A DNA stretch of 64,000 nt from UBA7672 sp963718145. GTDB taxonomy: Bacteria > Pseudomonadota > Alphaproteobacteria > Caulobacterales > Hyphomonadaceae. The DNA lies in assembly GCA_963718145.1 (NCBI GenBank), contig CAVQYJ010000020.1, positions 62,001 to 126,000 of the forward strand. The letters run 5' to 3'. This document shows, piece after piece, positions 9,290 through 19,049 of this stretch. The stretch's first letter is position 1; every line of letters starts with the position of its first letter. A model generated the notes under the pieces. The model saw only the letters and a program-made list of their open reading frames with translations. It searched no databases and had not been told where the DNA came from. The translations under genes were made by a program, and so were the position numbers.

Positions 9290-9647
9290 CTATGTGGTTC
9301 GCGTCAGCAGTGGCTTGGCGACCAGGCTTGCGCCGATGAGGAGCAGGCACATCGCCAGCAGCGGCAAGTCGACACGCCAGAGCTGTCCCAATGCGGCGAG
9401 GAGTGCCAGGCAGCCGAGGACGAGCGAGAAGCCGTTGATGCGGACCTGCTTCGCGTACCGTTACGATGTTGGTGCCGATCAGAACGGCCGCGACGCCAAA
9501 GAGCCACGCGCCCGGTGGCACCTGCTCAGTCGGCACGAGCCACACGAAACCGGTCAACATGAACAGAAGTCCCCACCCGATATCGTTCAACCGGCGGTCG
9601 AGCTGGGATGCCTCATGGCTCGCGGACATTGTGGAATCGAGTGACAT
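9290..9647 (-). CDS. Small four-helix membrane protein
   Basis: ATG 9647 follows a very strong ribosome site (AAGGAGGT, 6-7 bases away). The protein starts MSLDSTMSASHEASQLDRRL and contains two helices, GWGLLFMLTGFVWLV and GAWLFGVAAVLIGTNIVTV. A frame change near 9465 leads to VRINGFSLVLGCLALLAALG and a fourth helix, LPLLAMCLLLIGASLV, and the protein ends KPLLTRTT. Total is about 119 residues: a short cytoplasmic N-terminus and two helical hairpins. No family name can be given with confidence. Because the frames on either side both encode clean membrane helices, the break is almost certainly a one-base error. Confidence 0.65.
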
Positions 9648-9971
9648 GGAAACCTCCTTCGCTGTTGCTCCTTGCCTTGCCTGTTCCGCCTCTCTTGCGT
9701 GTACGGAGCAGTACCCGTGCCGTTGAATAATAGCTCGCCAACAGTGCTGGTTTGAGACCCGGAGCATCCGACCGACCAGGCGGGCTTCGTACGCCACTCG
9801 CCGAACAGCCGCGAGTCGAAGTTCGACGACGCCGTGGCGGTCCTCGTCGATGCGAACGCGCAGGATGGCCCCGACCTCGCGCACTCCGAGGCGGAGCCGC
9901 GCTACCTTCGTCCGGGTGCTGCCGCCGACGGCGCGTGCTCATGGTGGTCTATATAATCAGGAGACGAGCCG
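9648..9971. other. Intergenic stretch, possible decayed coding sequence
   Basis: These 324 bases lie between divergent genes. The minus frame reads RIDEDRHGVVELRLAAVRR and then VAYEARLVGRMLRVS, which has the look of a protein end but matches nothing I can name. TATAAT at 9952-9957 could be a -10 box for the small plus-strand frame at 9972, but I see no convincing -35 box. Confidence 0.3.
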
Positions 9972-10040
9972 ATGTCGAAAGGATCCCAGACGCCCATCAA
10001 CGAGGTGCTGGCCGAGCACGTGCGCAAGGACGTCGCGTAG
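9972..10040 (+). CDS. Possible 22-residue leader peptide upstream of DUF1801 gene
   Basis: ATG 9972 is preceded by AGGAG at proper distance and by TATAAT about 15 bases earlier. The frame reads MSKGSQTPINEVLAEHVRKD then VA and a TAG, 14 bases before the next gene's ATG. It may be a translated leader, or the start of a gene that a base error has cut short. There is no homology evidence. Confidence 0.35.
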   Translation: MSKGSQTPINEVLAEHVRKDVA

Positions 10041-10053
10041 CGGTCACGCAAGG

Positions 10054-10612
10054 ATGACTCCGCCGAACAACCGCAAGAAGCTAAAGGTCGGCGCCGGCCG
10101 GTCCGTCACGGACTCCGCCAGGGCGTCAACCCGTGCGACGCCGCAGGCACGCAAAACCACCAAGCGAACGGCCGCGCAAGGCAACGTCGTCACGACGCTG
10201 CCGGCCGCCATGACTGGCAGGGCGAGCCCCGCGAAGGCCGCGGTCGGCGACAAGCCGGTCTTCGCCTACATCAGCAGCTTGCCGCAGCCGCAACGCTCCA
10301 TCGCCGAACGCGTCGATGCCCTGGCGGCCAAGACGCTGCCGGCCCTGCAGCGCTGCGTGAAATGGGGCATGGCGTTGTATGGCGTCGGCGACGGCTGGTG
10401 CTTCTCGTGCGGCGGCTTCGCCGGCCACGTCAAGCTCACGTTCGGGCGCGGCACGGCGCTCACGCCCGTACCGCCCAGTGGCGCCGATCGGGATGGGCAA
10501 GGACTCGCGCGGCGTGGACCTCGCATCCGTCGACGACCTCGACGAACGCCAGGTCGCGTCGTGGATGAGACAGGCCGCGGCCATGCCCGGCTTCGGGGGG
10601 AAGAAGCGATGA
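10054..10612 (+). CDS. DUF1801 (YdhG-like) domain protein
   Basis: After a Lys/Arg/Thr-rich N-terminal tail of about 68 residues comes the DUF1801 domain: KPVFAYISSLPQPQRSIAER, the Trp motif RCVKWGMALYGVGDGW, and HVKLTFGRGTALTPVP. One frame change near 10485 leads to GMGKDSRGVDLASVDDLDER and the end PGFGGKKR. Length is about 186 residues. The fold is related to frataxin-like/YdhG proteins of unknown biochemical role. The basic tail resembles those of nucleic-acid-binding proteins, but this is only a composition argument. The ATG is chosen as the first in-frame start after the possible leader peptide. Confidence 0.75.
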
Positions 10613-10673
10613 GCCCGGCAGGGACCCCTGAAGGTCGCCTCGGGCCCTCGAGAGCTTCACATCTCTATCGCGT

Positions 10674-11742
10674 CTATCGCGCGTGCGTCAGGATGGTGAT
10701 AGCGCTGGTCGGCTGACCGGCGGCCGCCGGCGGTCCGCCGGTGACGACGAGCACGGTCGAACCGGTGACGGCAATGTGACGCGCCGGCGCCTGCGTCTTG
10801 TAGCTGGCGACCGCCACCGGTTTCGCCGGTGTCGAGAGATCGACGACATGCACGCCGTCGACCGAGTCGGCGACGTAGGCCAGCGCACCCTGCAATGTCA
10901 CGTGGCGGGCGAGGCCAGGCGTCCGATAGAGCGCCGCAAGCTTCGGCGTCGCCGGTGCCGTGAGCTCCCAGAATCTGCAGCGTGCCCCGCGGCACCGTGC
11001 CGGCCGGACGCGGCGCCCGTTTGGGATCGAACGGCTCGCCACCTGCCAGGACAGCCAGCCGTCCAGCCTCGGACAGCTCGATGTGCTGCGGGGTGTGCGC
11101 TTCCTGGATGTTGCTCGCCGGCTCGACGTTCTTCGACGTCACGGTCGAGACGTCGAGCACATAAAACCCGGACGGATTGTCCACCGCGTACGCGGTGGCG
11201 CCAGCGATCGCCGCATCGCGGGCATAGCCGTCGACAAAGGCGGACCCGAGATACGCAGGCTTCGTGCTATCCGACACATCGATCACATCGACGCCGGTCA
11301 TGTGGTTGGCGACAACCGCGCGTCCACCTGCGACCGAGACGTTCTTCGACTGGCCCTGCGTCTTGGCCGCCCCGTGAAGCACCGGCTTGTCGGGGTTGGC
11401 GACGTCGAGAATCTGCAGACCATTGAATCCGTTCGCGACATACAGCAGCGAGCCGTAGACGCGGAATCCCCAGACCTTTTCGGGAAACTCATAGACGCCG
11501 CGACGGGTTGGCGCCGCGGGGTTCGCGATGTCGTAGACGGTCAGCGTCTTGCCGGCCACGACATACGCCTGTGTCCCAGCCGCGCGCACCAGCTCCGCCG
11601 GCCCGGGAATCGTGCCGACCGCCGTCAGTGTTCCGGTCTGGGCAGTCGCGGAACTGGCCAACATCAGCCCGAGCGCTGCGGTGACCGTCGTGATCGCCGT
11701 GACGCGCGGAACCGACGGAACCGACGACACAGGGCGATTCAT
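10674..11742 (-). CDS. Secreted LVIVD-repeat beta-propeller protein
   Basis: About 355 residues. An export signal (ITTVTAALGLMLASSATAQT) is followed by repeated LVIVD units such as LLYVANGFNGLQILDVANPD, VDVIDVSDSTKPAYLG and HVVDLSTPAKPVAVASY, each pairing a 'LQILDV.NP..P' strand with a following loop. These form a surface or periplasmic propeller, commonly with choice-of-anchor proteins. One frame change near 10977 joins the N-terminal part to WELTAPATPKLAALYRTPGL. The start ATG overlaps the TGA of the upstream PQQ-like propeller (11739-11742), so both are made from one message. Function is unknown. Confidence 0.8.
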
Positions 11743-13099
11743 CGCGCCACCTGCCTGGCAATCTTGTACAGCCGCGACTGCGTACGGATGTAGAGGCTGC
11801 CGCCGGCAATCGCCGGAGACGCCAGCGCCATCTCGTTCAGCGAGTTCTTGCCGAGCACCTTGAACGTCGGACCGGCCTTGATGACGAACGTGTCGCCGTC
11901 TTCGCTGAGCAGGAACACCTTGCCGTTGTAGGCCCACGGCGACGCCGTGAAGCCCGCCGCCTCTGGCGCGATGCGCTGCGGCCATAGATCTCCTCACCGG
12001 TTCGCGCATCGTGGCACCACAGCAGGAACCGCGGTCGAGCAGCGTGTAGAAGTGCTCGCCGTAGACGAGCGGCGACGTCTGGTACGGTGCCGAGCCGCGG
12101 CTGGAACCAGGCGACGTACTCGTTGGTCGTTTCGCCCGGCTTCAGCGTGATGTCGCCGAACGCGCCCGGCTTGATGGCGTAACACGGGGCGCACCTGCGC
12201 GCCGGGATAGCCCGGACGACATGTAGAGCAGGCCGTGCCGCGCGAACGGCGTCGGGACGACGTTGACGGTCATGCCCGCGAGCTCCCACAGCAGCTTGCC
12301 GTTCGAGATCGTACGAGCGGACCTTGCCACGCCCATTCGTCACGATCTCGGTCCGCCGCTCGTTCTCCCAGATGAACGGCGTCGCCCAGTTCTCGACTTC
12401 CTCGCGCTCGACCGCCAGCGCTGCGCGCCGGTCTTCGCGTCGAAGGCCGCCAGGAACGAGCGCGTCGTGTTGTCGTTGACGACGTACAGCCGACCGTTGT
12501 GCAGGACCGGCGAGGCGGCGGGCGCGAACTCCTGCTGCCCGTTGAAGGCGCCCATTTCCTTGGACCACACCGACGCGCCCGTCATGTCGAGCGCCGCGAC
12601 CAGGCCGATGGCGCCGAAGAAGACGTAGACCCGCTCGCCGTCGGTGGTCGGCGTCTCGGAGGCGAAGCTGTTCTTCAGGTGCCGCAGCATCGTCGGCACG
12701 CCGCTCTTCAGCTCGGTCGACCAGCGGAGCTGCCCGGTCGTGAAGTCGAAGTCGAAGACCGTCCAGCGCTGGACGCTCGACGACTTCGTCTTGCCGTGCT
12801 CGTCTCCGGGGTCGTAGAGCCCTGGCAAGGCCTTCGGCTCGTCACCGGCGCTGACCGCGGAGGTGACGAACACATGGTCGCCCCAGACGATCGGCGAGCT
12901 CCAGCCGAGCCCCGGGACGGTCGGCCTTCCAGGCGACGTTCTCGGTCTCGCTCCAGGTGTCTGGCAGAGCCGGGTCGTCGGCGGCCACACCGGCCTGGGA
13001 GCCGCGGAACTGATGCCACTGGGCCACGGCCGGTACCACCGTGACGGTCAGCGAGAGAAGCGCGACGAGAGGAACGAGAGGAAGGACCAGGGGTCGCAC
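11739..13099 (-). CDS. Secreted PQQ-like beta-propeller protein, many frame changes
   Basis: GTG 13099 follows GGAGGT. The protein starts VRPLVLPLVPLVALLSLTV, an export signal, and the mature part opens QWHQFRGSQAGVAADD, the family hallmark. Later blades show GLGWSSPIVWGDHVFVTSAV, VYVFFGAIGLVAALDMTG and FLAAFDAKTGAQRW. The C-part (NEYVAWFQPRLGT; HDARTGEEIYG) lies in other frames, and the repaired end reads LYIRTQSRLYKIARQVAR. At least six single-base changes are needed, clustered at 12920 and 11990-12400. Repaired length is about 450 residues. It overlaps the LVIVD gene by four bases. Role is unknown; it is similar to the propellers at 4959 and 14340. Confidence 0.75.
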
Positions 13100-13158
13100 G
13101 AGCACCTCCGTGATCGGCCCGCCCGGCCTGCATGAGTCGGGCGTGCAATCGCGCGGTG

Positions 13159-13187
13159 ATCTTAGCCAACGACGCCGGGAGCCCCAA
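13159..13187 (-). promoter_or_regulatory. Candidate promoter for the propeller/LVIVD operon
   Basis: On the minus strand TTGGGG (13187-13182), a 17-base spacer and TAAGAT (13164-13159) precede the GTG start by about 60 bases. The -10 match is good and the -35 fair. Confidence 0.35.
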
Positions 13188-13206
13188 GGACTTTTCGTGG
13201 TCGCCC

Positions 13207-14292
13207 TCAGAGTGCGGCCGAAAGCGTGCCAGGATCGGTGAACACGGTCCAGCGATCCGCGGGCACGCGGGCGAACACCCGCGCGTAGCGTTCGGCGTGA
13301 CGCGGCTCGCCGGTCACGTCGCGAATGAAGATGTGACGCACCCGCGAGGGCGCCTCCTGATACATCGTCGCGTAGATCTCCGGATCCGCTTCGCCCGAGT
13401 CGCCGACGAGGACGAAGGCGCGCGGCGCGCAGTCGGCGAGCAGCCCGCGGATGATCGGACCCTTGTATTCCAGCGGCTTCTGGAAGAGCGAGAAGAACGA
13501 CTCGTCCTTCCAGCGGAACGATTTGAGGTGGACGCTGCCGGCCGGGAACCCGGCGGCGATGAACAGTGCGTCCAGGTCGGCGTAGAGCTGCCATGGACTG
13601 GCCGACACGTAGTGGAACGACGTCCCCTGTCGCGCCCAGCTGGCGTAGACCGTGGACATCCCGGGCACCGCTTCGAACGGCCGCAGGAACGTGTTCCGCA
13701 GCGTTGCGCGGTGGCTGCGAACCTCCGTCACCTTGATTGTGTCGTCGATGTCAGAGATGACCGACATGCCGTTCCCCGGCAGCGGATGGATGACCCCCGC
13801 GAACCGTCGGGTATCCCCGTCCGGGAGGACCGCGACAACCGGCGTCGGGCCGCTCGACAGCGCGTCGGCCGGCACCTGCAGCTCCGTGCGGCTGTGTCCG
13901 TCCGCGTCGGTCCTTTCCAGCTCATACCGCCGTTCTGCGATGTCGACGACCACCCGCTTCCCGCGTTCGTTGTCCACCAGGAAGGCCCGCGCGCGCTGCG
14001 CGAACAGCTCAGTGTCGCCATCGCCGTCGATCAGTCCCAGCGCCGCGCGCAATGGAAGCAGCGCCGCCCTGCGCTCGAGCGAATTGCGTTCGGGCTCGTA
14101 CACCCACGCGTGCACGACGACCTTCCACTGCGAACCCTGGTGGGCCGCAATCACCGGGAACAGACGCAGTTCCTCATCGAGCTTCAGATCGGTTGTCATG
14201 TCGTGATTGGACGGTCGACGATCGGGGAATTCCCATTCACCGGCCGAGGCGTGCATCGTCGCATGTCCAATCCGGCTGAGTTTGCCCGCCAT
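13207..14292 (-). CDS. App1-family phosphatase (DUF2183)
   Basis: An unbroken gene of 361 residues. The catalytic DxDxT motif is seen as SDIDDTIKVTEV (Asp181, Asp183, Thr185), followed by the rest of the App1 catalytic domain: FHYVSASPWQLYADLDALF, KGPIIRGLLADCAPRAFVLV and LVGDSGEADPEIYA. Yeast App1 is a Mg-dependent phosphatidate phosphatase of actin patches; bacterial members are uncharacterised HAD-like phosphatases. The N-terminal 170 residues form a beta-rich domain. There is no signal peptide. ATG 14292 is used; an internal ATG at 14199 (MTTDLKL) is possible. The gene is divergent from the propeller gene at 14340. Confidence 0.85.
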   Translation of the reverse strand: MAGKLSRIGHATMHASAGEWEFPDRRPSNHDMTTDLKLDEELRLFPVIAAHQGSQWKVVVHAWVYEPERNSLERRAALLPLRAALGLIDGDGDTELFAQRARAFLVDNERGKRVVVDIAERRYELERTDADGHSRTELQVPADALSSGPTPVVAVLPDGDTRRFAGVIHPLPGNGMSVISDIDDTIKVTEVRSHRATLRNTFLRPFEAVPGMSTVYASWARQGTSFHYVSASPWQLYADLDALFIAAGFPAGSVHLKSFRWKDESFFSLFQKPLEYKGPIIRGLLADCAPRAFVLVGDSGEADPEIYATMYQEAPSRVRHIFIRDVTGEPRHAERYARVFARVPADRWTVFTDPGTLSAAL

Positions 14293-14339
14293 GCCCCCGG
14301 CCCGACAGTGCCAGCTATACTCCTTCCCGGGAGGGGCCG

Positions 14340-15684
14340 GTGCGTCTCATCTGCGGAATCGTATGTTCGCTCGTCGTTGCCGCCGGCGTGTTCACGGCCG
14401 GCATCCATCTCACGGCGCAGAGCGCTGACGTGAGTCGCCAGTGGGCGCAGTGGCGCGGGCCCGACGCGACCGGCGTGTCGCCGACCGCCAATCCGCCGCT
14501 CGAGTGGAGCGAGACGCAAGAACGTCCGGTGGAAGGTCGAGATCCCCGGCCGCGGCTCCGCGTCGCCGGTGGTCTGGGGCGACCGGGTGTTCGTGCTGAC
14601 CGCCGTGCCGGCCGCGGCGTCGCGGCGACGCGCAGCACGCGCCGCGCGGCGGTCTGACGCCGCGCGGCGCGCACCGGTTCATCGTGCTGGCCATCGACCG
14701 CCAGACCGGCAAGACCGATCTGGGAGCGGGTGGCGCGCCGAGCAGGAGCCGCACGAAGCCGGCGCACACCGACAACGGCACCTGGGCGTCGAGCTCGCCG
14801 ATCACCGACGGCGAGCAGCGTCTTCGCCTACTTCGAGTCGTTCGGCCTCTACGCCTACGACATGAACGGCACGCTGCGTCTGGCAGAAGGACCTCGGCGA
14901 CAAGCGGATGCGCAACCAGTTCGGCGAAGGCTCGACGCCGGCGCTCCACGGCAACACGCTCGTCGTCGTCTGGGATCACCTGAACGGCGAGTCGTTCATC
15001 ATCGCGCTCGACAAGCGCGACGGCACGCGAGCTGTGGCGGGTGACAGCGCGAGGAGATCGACACCTGGGCGACGCCGCTGGTCGTCGAGGTCAACGGCAC
15101 GCCGCAGGTGATCGTGCCGGCGATGAAGCGCAATCGCGCAGCTACGACCTCGCAGACCGGCGCCGTCGTCTGGGAGTCCGACGGCCTGACGATGAACCCG
15201 ATTCCGTCGCCGGTGTACGGCGACGGCATGGTGTTCCTGATGAGCGGATTCCAGCGGCAACGACCTCAAGGCGATCCGCGTGGCCGAGGCGCAGCGGCAA
15301 CATCGACGGCACGACCGCACGTCGTCTGGTCGCTCGATCGCGACACGCCGTACGTGCCGTCGCCGCTGCTCGTCGACGGCATCCTCTACTTCCTGAAGAC
15401 GAACTCGGGCATCCTGTCGGCGTTCGACGCCAAGACCGGCAAGCCGCACTATCAGAACCAGCGGCTCGACGGCGTGCCGAACGTGTTCGCGTCGCCGGTC
15501 GGCGGCGCAGGGCCGCGTCTACATCGCCGGCCGCGAAGGCACGACGATCGTCGTCAAGGCCGGACCGACCTACGAGGTGCTGGCGAAGAACACGCTCGAC
15601 GACGGGTTCGACGCGTCGCCGGCGCTCGTCGACAGCGAGATCTTCCTGCGCGGCGCCAAGTACCTCTACGCGATCAGCAATTAG
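14340..15684 (+). CDS. Secreted PQQ-like beta-propeller protein, heavily frame-broken
   Basis: GTG 14340 follows GGGAGGGG, and TATACT lies upstream at 14316. The N-terminus (CSLVVAAGVFTAGIHLTAQ) is an export signal; then comes QWAQWRGPDATGVSPTANPP. After removing one base near 14519 the frame continues NVRWKVEIPGRG and VVWGDRVFVLTAV. Further pieces are VFAYFESFGLYAYDMNGTL, TPALHGNTLVVVWDHLNGES and YVPSPLLVDGILYFLKTNSG, then YLYAISN and TAG. I count eight or more one-base changes in 1.3 kb. The gene ends six bases before the first DUF6644 gene, so it is first in a three-gene operon with two membrane proteins. The repaired protein has about 445 residues. Confidence 0.75.
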
Positions 15685-15690
15685 GGAGCG

Positions 15691-16192
15691 CATGGATTCC
15701 TGGTTTCGCTGGATCGAGACGTCGCCGTTCAGCGTGTGGACGCGCGAGTCCACGTCGGTGTTCGCCTATCCGACGTTTCTATCGGCGCACGCCATCGGCA
15801 TGGGGCTCGCCGTCGGCGTCTGCGTGGCGCTGGCGCTCCACCTGCTCGGCCTGGCGCCGGAGGTCCCGACCCGCGAACTGCGTCGGCTGGCACCGGTGCT
15901 CTGGCTCGGCTTCGCTCTCAACGCCGTGTCGGGCGTCATCCTGCTCATCGCGTATCCGACGAAGGCGCTGACGAACCCGCTCTTCTACGTGAAGCTGGCG
16001 TTGATCGGGGTCGGACTCTGGCTGTACGTCTGGATGCAGGGTCGGCTGCCCGAGCGGATCGGAGCCTCGACGACGCCGCCCGCGCGCCGCCTGCGCGGCA
16101 TGGCCGTGGCGTCGCTCGTCGTGTGGGCTGGCGCCATCACCGCCGGGCGCCTGCTCGCGTACACGTTCTCGCGGCTGTTCGTTGATTTTTGA
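15691..16192 (+). CDS. DUF6644-type four-helix membrane protein, copy 1
   Basis: An unbroken gene of 166 residues. ATG 15691 follows TTAGGGAG, six bases after the propeller's stop. The protein opens MDSWFRWIETSPFSVWTRES and has four membrane helices (IGMGLAVGVCVALALHLLG; LWLGFALNAVSGVILLIAY; LALIGVGLWLYVWM; VASLVVWAGAITAGRLLAY). It is a paralogue of the next gene: both share the short amphipathic start, a LWLGFALN/PWGLVGFALN helix and the AGRLL.Y end. Such proteins sit beside PQQ-like propellers, so the three products may form one envelope complex; this is an inference from linkage. No haem ligand pattern is obvious. Confidence 0.75.
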
Positions 16193-16211
16193 TTGGGATT
16201 CTTGATTGGGA
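16189..16211 (+). repeat. Ten-base direct repeat between the DUF6644 paralogues
   Basis: TTGATTGGGA occurs at 16189-16198 and 16202-16211 (period 13). The first copy includes the stop of the upstream gene. It is probably a slippage duplication in a short spacer. It leaves the second gene without a clear ribosome site. Confidence 0.6.
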
Positions 16212-16217
16212 CTTCTG

Positions 16218-16763
16218 ATGGCCGATCTTCAGTATTGGCTCGTCCACATCTTCGCCAGTGCGACCCCGGTGGGGCAGTTCATGCGCCAGGAATGGGCATG
16301 GCCGATCGCCGAGAGCGTCCACTTCATCGGTCTCTCGCTGCTCGTCGGCACGGTCGGCATCTTCGACCTGCGCCTGCTCGGTGTGGCACCCCGAATCCCG
16401 CTGTCGGCTCTCCACCGCCTGATCCCCTGGGGACTCGTTGGTTTCGCGCTGAACGTCGTGACCGGTCTGCTCTTCCTGATGACCGAACCAGACCAATACA
16501 TCCTGAACCCGGCGTTCCATTTCAAGCTGCTGTTCATCGCGCTCGCTGGACTGAACGCGCTGACGTTCTACCTGACGGTGGGTAAGCGGGCCCTGGCAAA
16601 TGCCGCGACCGTCCGCGTGCCAACCGCCGCGATGATCATCGGGGCGGTGTCGCTGTCGCTGTGGATGGCGGTCATCATCGCTGGCCGTTTGCTGACGTTC
16701 TACCGTCCCTACGAGTGCGACCCAGGACCGCTCGGTTTCCTCCTCACGTGCTTCCCGCAGTGA
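16218..16763 (+). CDS. DUF6644-type four-helix membrane protein, copy 2
   Basis: An unbroken gene of 181 residues. It starts MADLQYWLVHIFASATPVGQ and contains helices SVHFIGLSLLVGTVGIFDL, WGLVGFALNVVTGLLFLM, LLFIALAGLNALTFYL and GAVSLSLWMAVIIAGRLL. The tail carries two cysteines (YRPYECDPG, LLTCFPQ) missing from copy 1. ATG 16218 is chosen over TTG 16206, which would add MGLL. There is no strong Shine-Dalgarno; translation is probably coupled to copy 1, 25 bases upstream. Sequence and order suggest a tandem duplication followed by divergence. Confidence 0.75.
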   Translation: MADLQYWLVHIFASATPVGQFMRQEWAWPIAESVHFIGLSLLVGTVGIFDLRLLGVAPRIPLSALHRLIPWGLVGFALNVVTGLLFLMTEPDQYILNPAFHFKLLFIALAGLNALTFYLTVGKRALANAATVRVPTAAMIIGAVSLSLWMAVIIAGRLLTFYRPYECDPGPLGFLLTCFPQ

Positions 16764-16906
16764 CAGGAACGCCGTCGACAGCGGTCGAGCTGCCTCTCGC
16801 TGCCCACGCGCCAACGTCGACGAGCAGATCGGGTAACGTAGGCGCGGCCTGACGGCGGTGTAACGTCTCCGGCGCGCCAACCACCATACGCAACGGAGGA
16901 ACGGAC

Positions 16907-18096
16907 GTGGCGCTATTTGCATTCGACGGCACCTGGAACACGGCGAAGGACGGTGACGATCCGCAGTCGAAGAACACGAACGTCGTCCGCTTCTTCCGCG
17001 CCTACCACGAGCACTCGACGACCGACGACCTGTATATCGCCGGCATCGGGACACGACTGGAAGCGGTCGGCAAGATCATCGGCGGCGTGTTCGGCGCCGG
17101 ATCCCATGTCCGCGTCGACGAGGCCTACGACCATCTCTGCAAGACATGGGCAGCCGGCGACCACGTCATCGATATCATCGGCTTCAGCCGTGGTGCGGCG
17201 ACGACGCTCGACTTCTGCCACTGCATTCAGGAGAAGGGCATTCGCAAGCCAGGCAGCGACACCGTGATCGAGCCGACGCCGCAGATCCGCTTCCTCGGAC
17301 TGTGGGACGTTGTCGCGGCGTTCGGTCTGGCGAACCTCGGGGCGGTCGATTTCAACATCGGCCACCACTTGTCACTGCCGCGCGCCAGCCTCAAGCACTG
17401 CTTCCATGCGCTGGCGCTCGATGAACGGCGGCCGTCGTTCCTGCCGACGCGCCTGCAGGGCGCCCACGAAGTGTGGTTCCGAGGCGCGCATTCCGACATC
17501 GGCGGCGGCAACGGCAACCGCGGGCTGAACGACATCTCGATGCGTTGGCTGATGTCGAAGGCCATGGCGGCCGGGTTGCCGATCAGGGCGGAACACCTGG
17601 CGGCGCTGCACCCGGAGCCGACGACGCCGCCGCACATCAGCCACGATCTGCCGGTGCCGGTGCGGCTGATCGCTGCCGTCGATCGCGGGCACTTCACCGT
17701 GACGCCGCTCGCCAACCTGACCAGCCTGCCGGGGACCTGTTCCATCGAGACCGCAGCCGACGAGCAGACGGCTGACGAACTTGGCGGCGCGACGCTCGAA
17801 GTGCTGCCGCTGGCCGTCCGACGTCGCGTCGCTGCACTCTGGGAGGCGGCGCAGTCGGCGAGACCGAGCTGCAGTTTCCGCTCGACGGCGTGAAGGATGC
17901 GCTGCTGACGCTGTTTCAGGGGCGCGTGCCGCTCATCACCAACGACGAAGAGTTGAAGACGGCACGGCAGTCGACGGTACGGCTCGTCTCGCTGATGGTC
18001 GCCGGCGCGCGCGAGCGCGGGTTCCACAACCTGACCGAGTTCTTCTTGAACGAAGCGCTGTTCAAGCTGCGTCCGCGGTGGCCGTTCACCGATTGA
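16907..18096 (+). CDS. DUF2235 alpha/beta hydrolase (Tle1/phospholipase-like)
   Basis: GTG 16907 follows GGAGGA. The protein begins with the DUF2235 hallmark FAFDGTWNTAKDGDDPQSKN and contains the nucleophile elbow IGFSRGAAT (Ser94), RFLGLWDVVAAFG and a HEVWFRGAHSDIGGG block with the likely catalytic Asp/His. One frame change near 17850 leads to GETELQFPLDG and the end KLRPRWPF. The total is about 396 residues. Family members include type VI secretion phospholipase effectors (Tle1) and eukaryotic-like housekeeping hydrolases. No Vgr, PAAR or immunity gene is nearby and no signal peptide is present, so an effector role has no support here. Confidence 0.8.
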
Positions 18097-18147
18097 GGTC
18101 ACTGCTGCGCCCGAACCAGCGCTCGGGCCGTCTGACGCTGGGGTAGG

Positions 18148-18867
18148 ATGCGTGCATGGCCGAGCCGTGTGTCGGGACCGTTCACGGCGCTGTACCGGTA
18201 TCCCGTGAAGTCGATGGCCGCTGAGTCCCTCGCTCGGTCGGCGGTTTCGTGGCACGGCTTCGCCGGTGATCGTCGATATGCGTTCGTTCGGCCGGGCTTG
18301 GAGCGCAGCGGCTTTCCTTGGCTGACCATTCGCGAACTACCGCACCTCTGGCACTACGTGCCCCGCTTCGTCGACCCAACGGATGTGGAAGGCTCAGACA
18401 CCCTCGTCACCGCTCCGGACGGCGTTGAACTGGGCGTGACGGATCCTGAGTTGGCGCGTCGCCTGGGTTCCGGGGTCACGGCGATGAAGGTTTACAGTGG
18501 CGTCTTTGACACGTTCCCCCTGTCGCTCTTGACGGTGAGATCCATCGAAGCGCTCGGTGCCACGGTCGGGCAGCAGCTGGCGCCCGTTCGATTCCGCCCG
18601 AACATTCTGATCGAGACCGGTGATTCGGCGCCCTTCCTGGAGGACGGTTGGGTCGGCGCCACCCTGCGCATCGGTTCTCTGCGCTGCCGGCTCGACAAAC
18701 GCGACAAGCGTTGCGTCGTCGTGAACACCGACCCCTCCGATCTCACGGCCAACGCCCACGTGCTTCGTGCGATCGCACAGGATCGTGGTGCGCATTTCGG
18801 TGTGTACGGTTCAACCGTCGAACCCGGGGAGATTGCGGTCGGGGATCCCGTCCTCATCGAATCCTAG
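18148..18867 (+). CDS. MOSC domain protein
   Basis: An unbroken gene of 239 residues. Residues 10-110 are the MOSC N-terminal beta-barrel (LYRYPVKSMAAESL; GFAGDRRYAFVRPG). The MOSC domain follows with FRPNILIETGD (150-158) and the conserved cysteine in DKRDKRCVVVNTDP (Cys189), where a sulfur or molybdenum-cofactor ligand is expected. Relatives are the mARC and YcbX proteins that reduce N-hydroxylated compounds with molybdenum cofactor, and the C-terminal domain of Mo-cofactor sulfurase. There is no fused ferredoxin domain as in YcbX, so the electron donor must be separate. It is a short gene between unrelated neighbours. Confidence 0.85.
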   Translation: MRAWPSRVSGPFTALYRYPVKSMAAESLARSAVSWHGFAGDRRYAFVRPGLERSGFPWLTIRELPHLWHYVPRFVDPTDVEGSDTLVTAPDGVELGVTDPELARRLGSGVTAMKVYSGVFDTFPLSLLTVRSIEALGATVGQQLAPVRFRPNILIETGDSAPFLEDGWVGATLRIGSLRCRLDKRDKRCVVVNTDPSDLTANAHVLRAIAQDRGAHFGVYGSTVEPGEIAVGDPVLIES

Positions 18868-19049
18868 GGTCGCACCCTCCGCGACCGACGACCGCAAACA
18901 TCTCGCGACGTCTCCTCCGATGTCGGGAACAGGAGAGTTCGATCGTCTTCATAGTGCCGCCCGGTCGCCTGGACCGAGGGCCGGACGCACCAGTCGCTCC
19001 GCGCAAATGGGTGGGCGCACTGGGTGGGTCTTGACAACGAGGAGACACG

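Noticed and set aside
13132..14433. Plus-strand open frame of 433 residues opposite the App1 gene
   Set aside because: The minus-strand frame has DIDDT and the full App1 domain; the plus frame is an Arg/Val-rich complement.
16907..18096. DUF2235 gene as a type VI secretion effector
   Set aside because: No Vgr, PAAR, Hcp or immunity gene is nearby and no secretion signal is visible.
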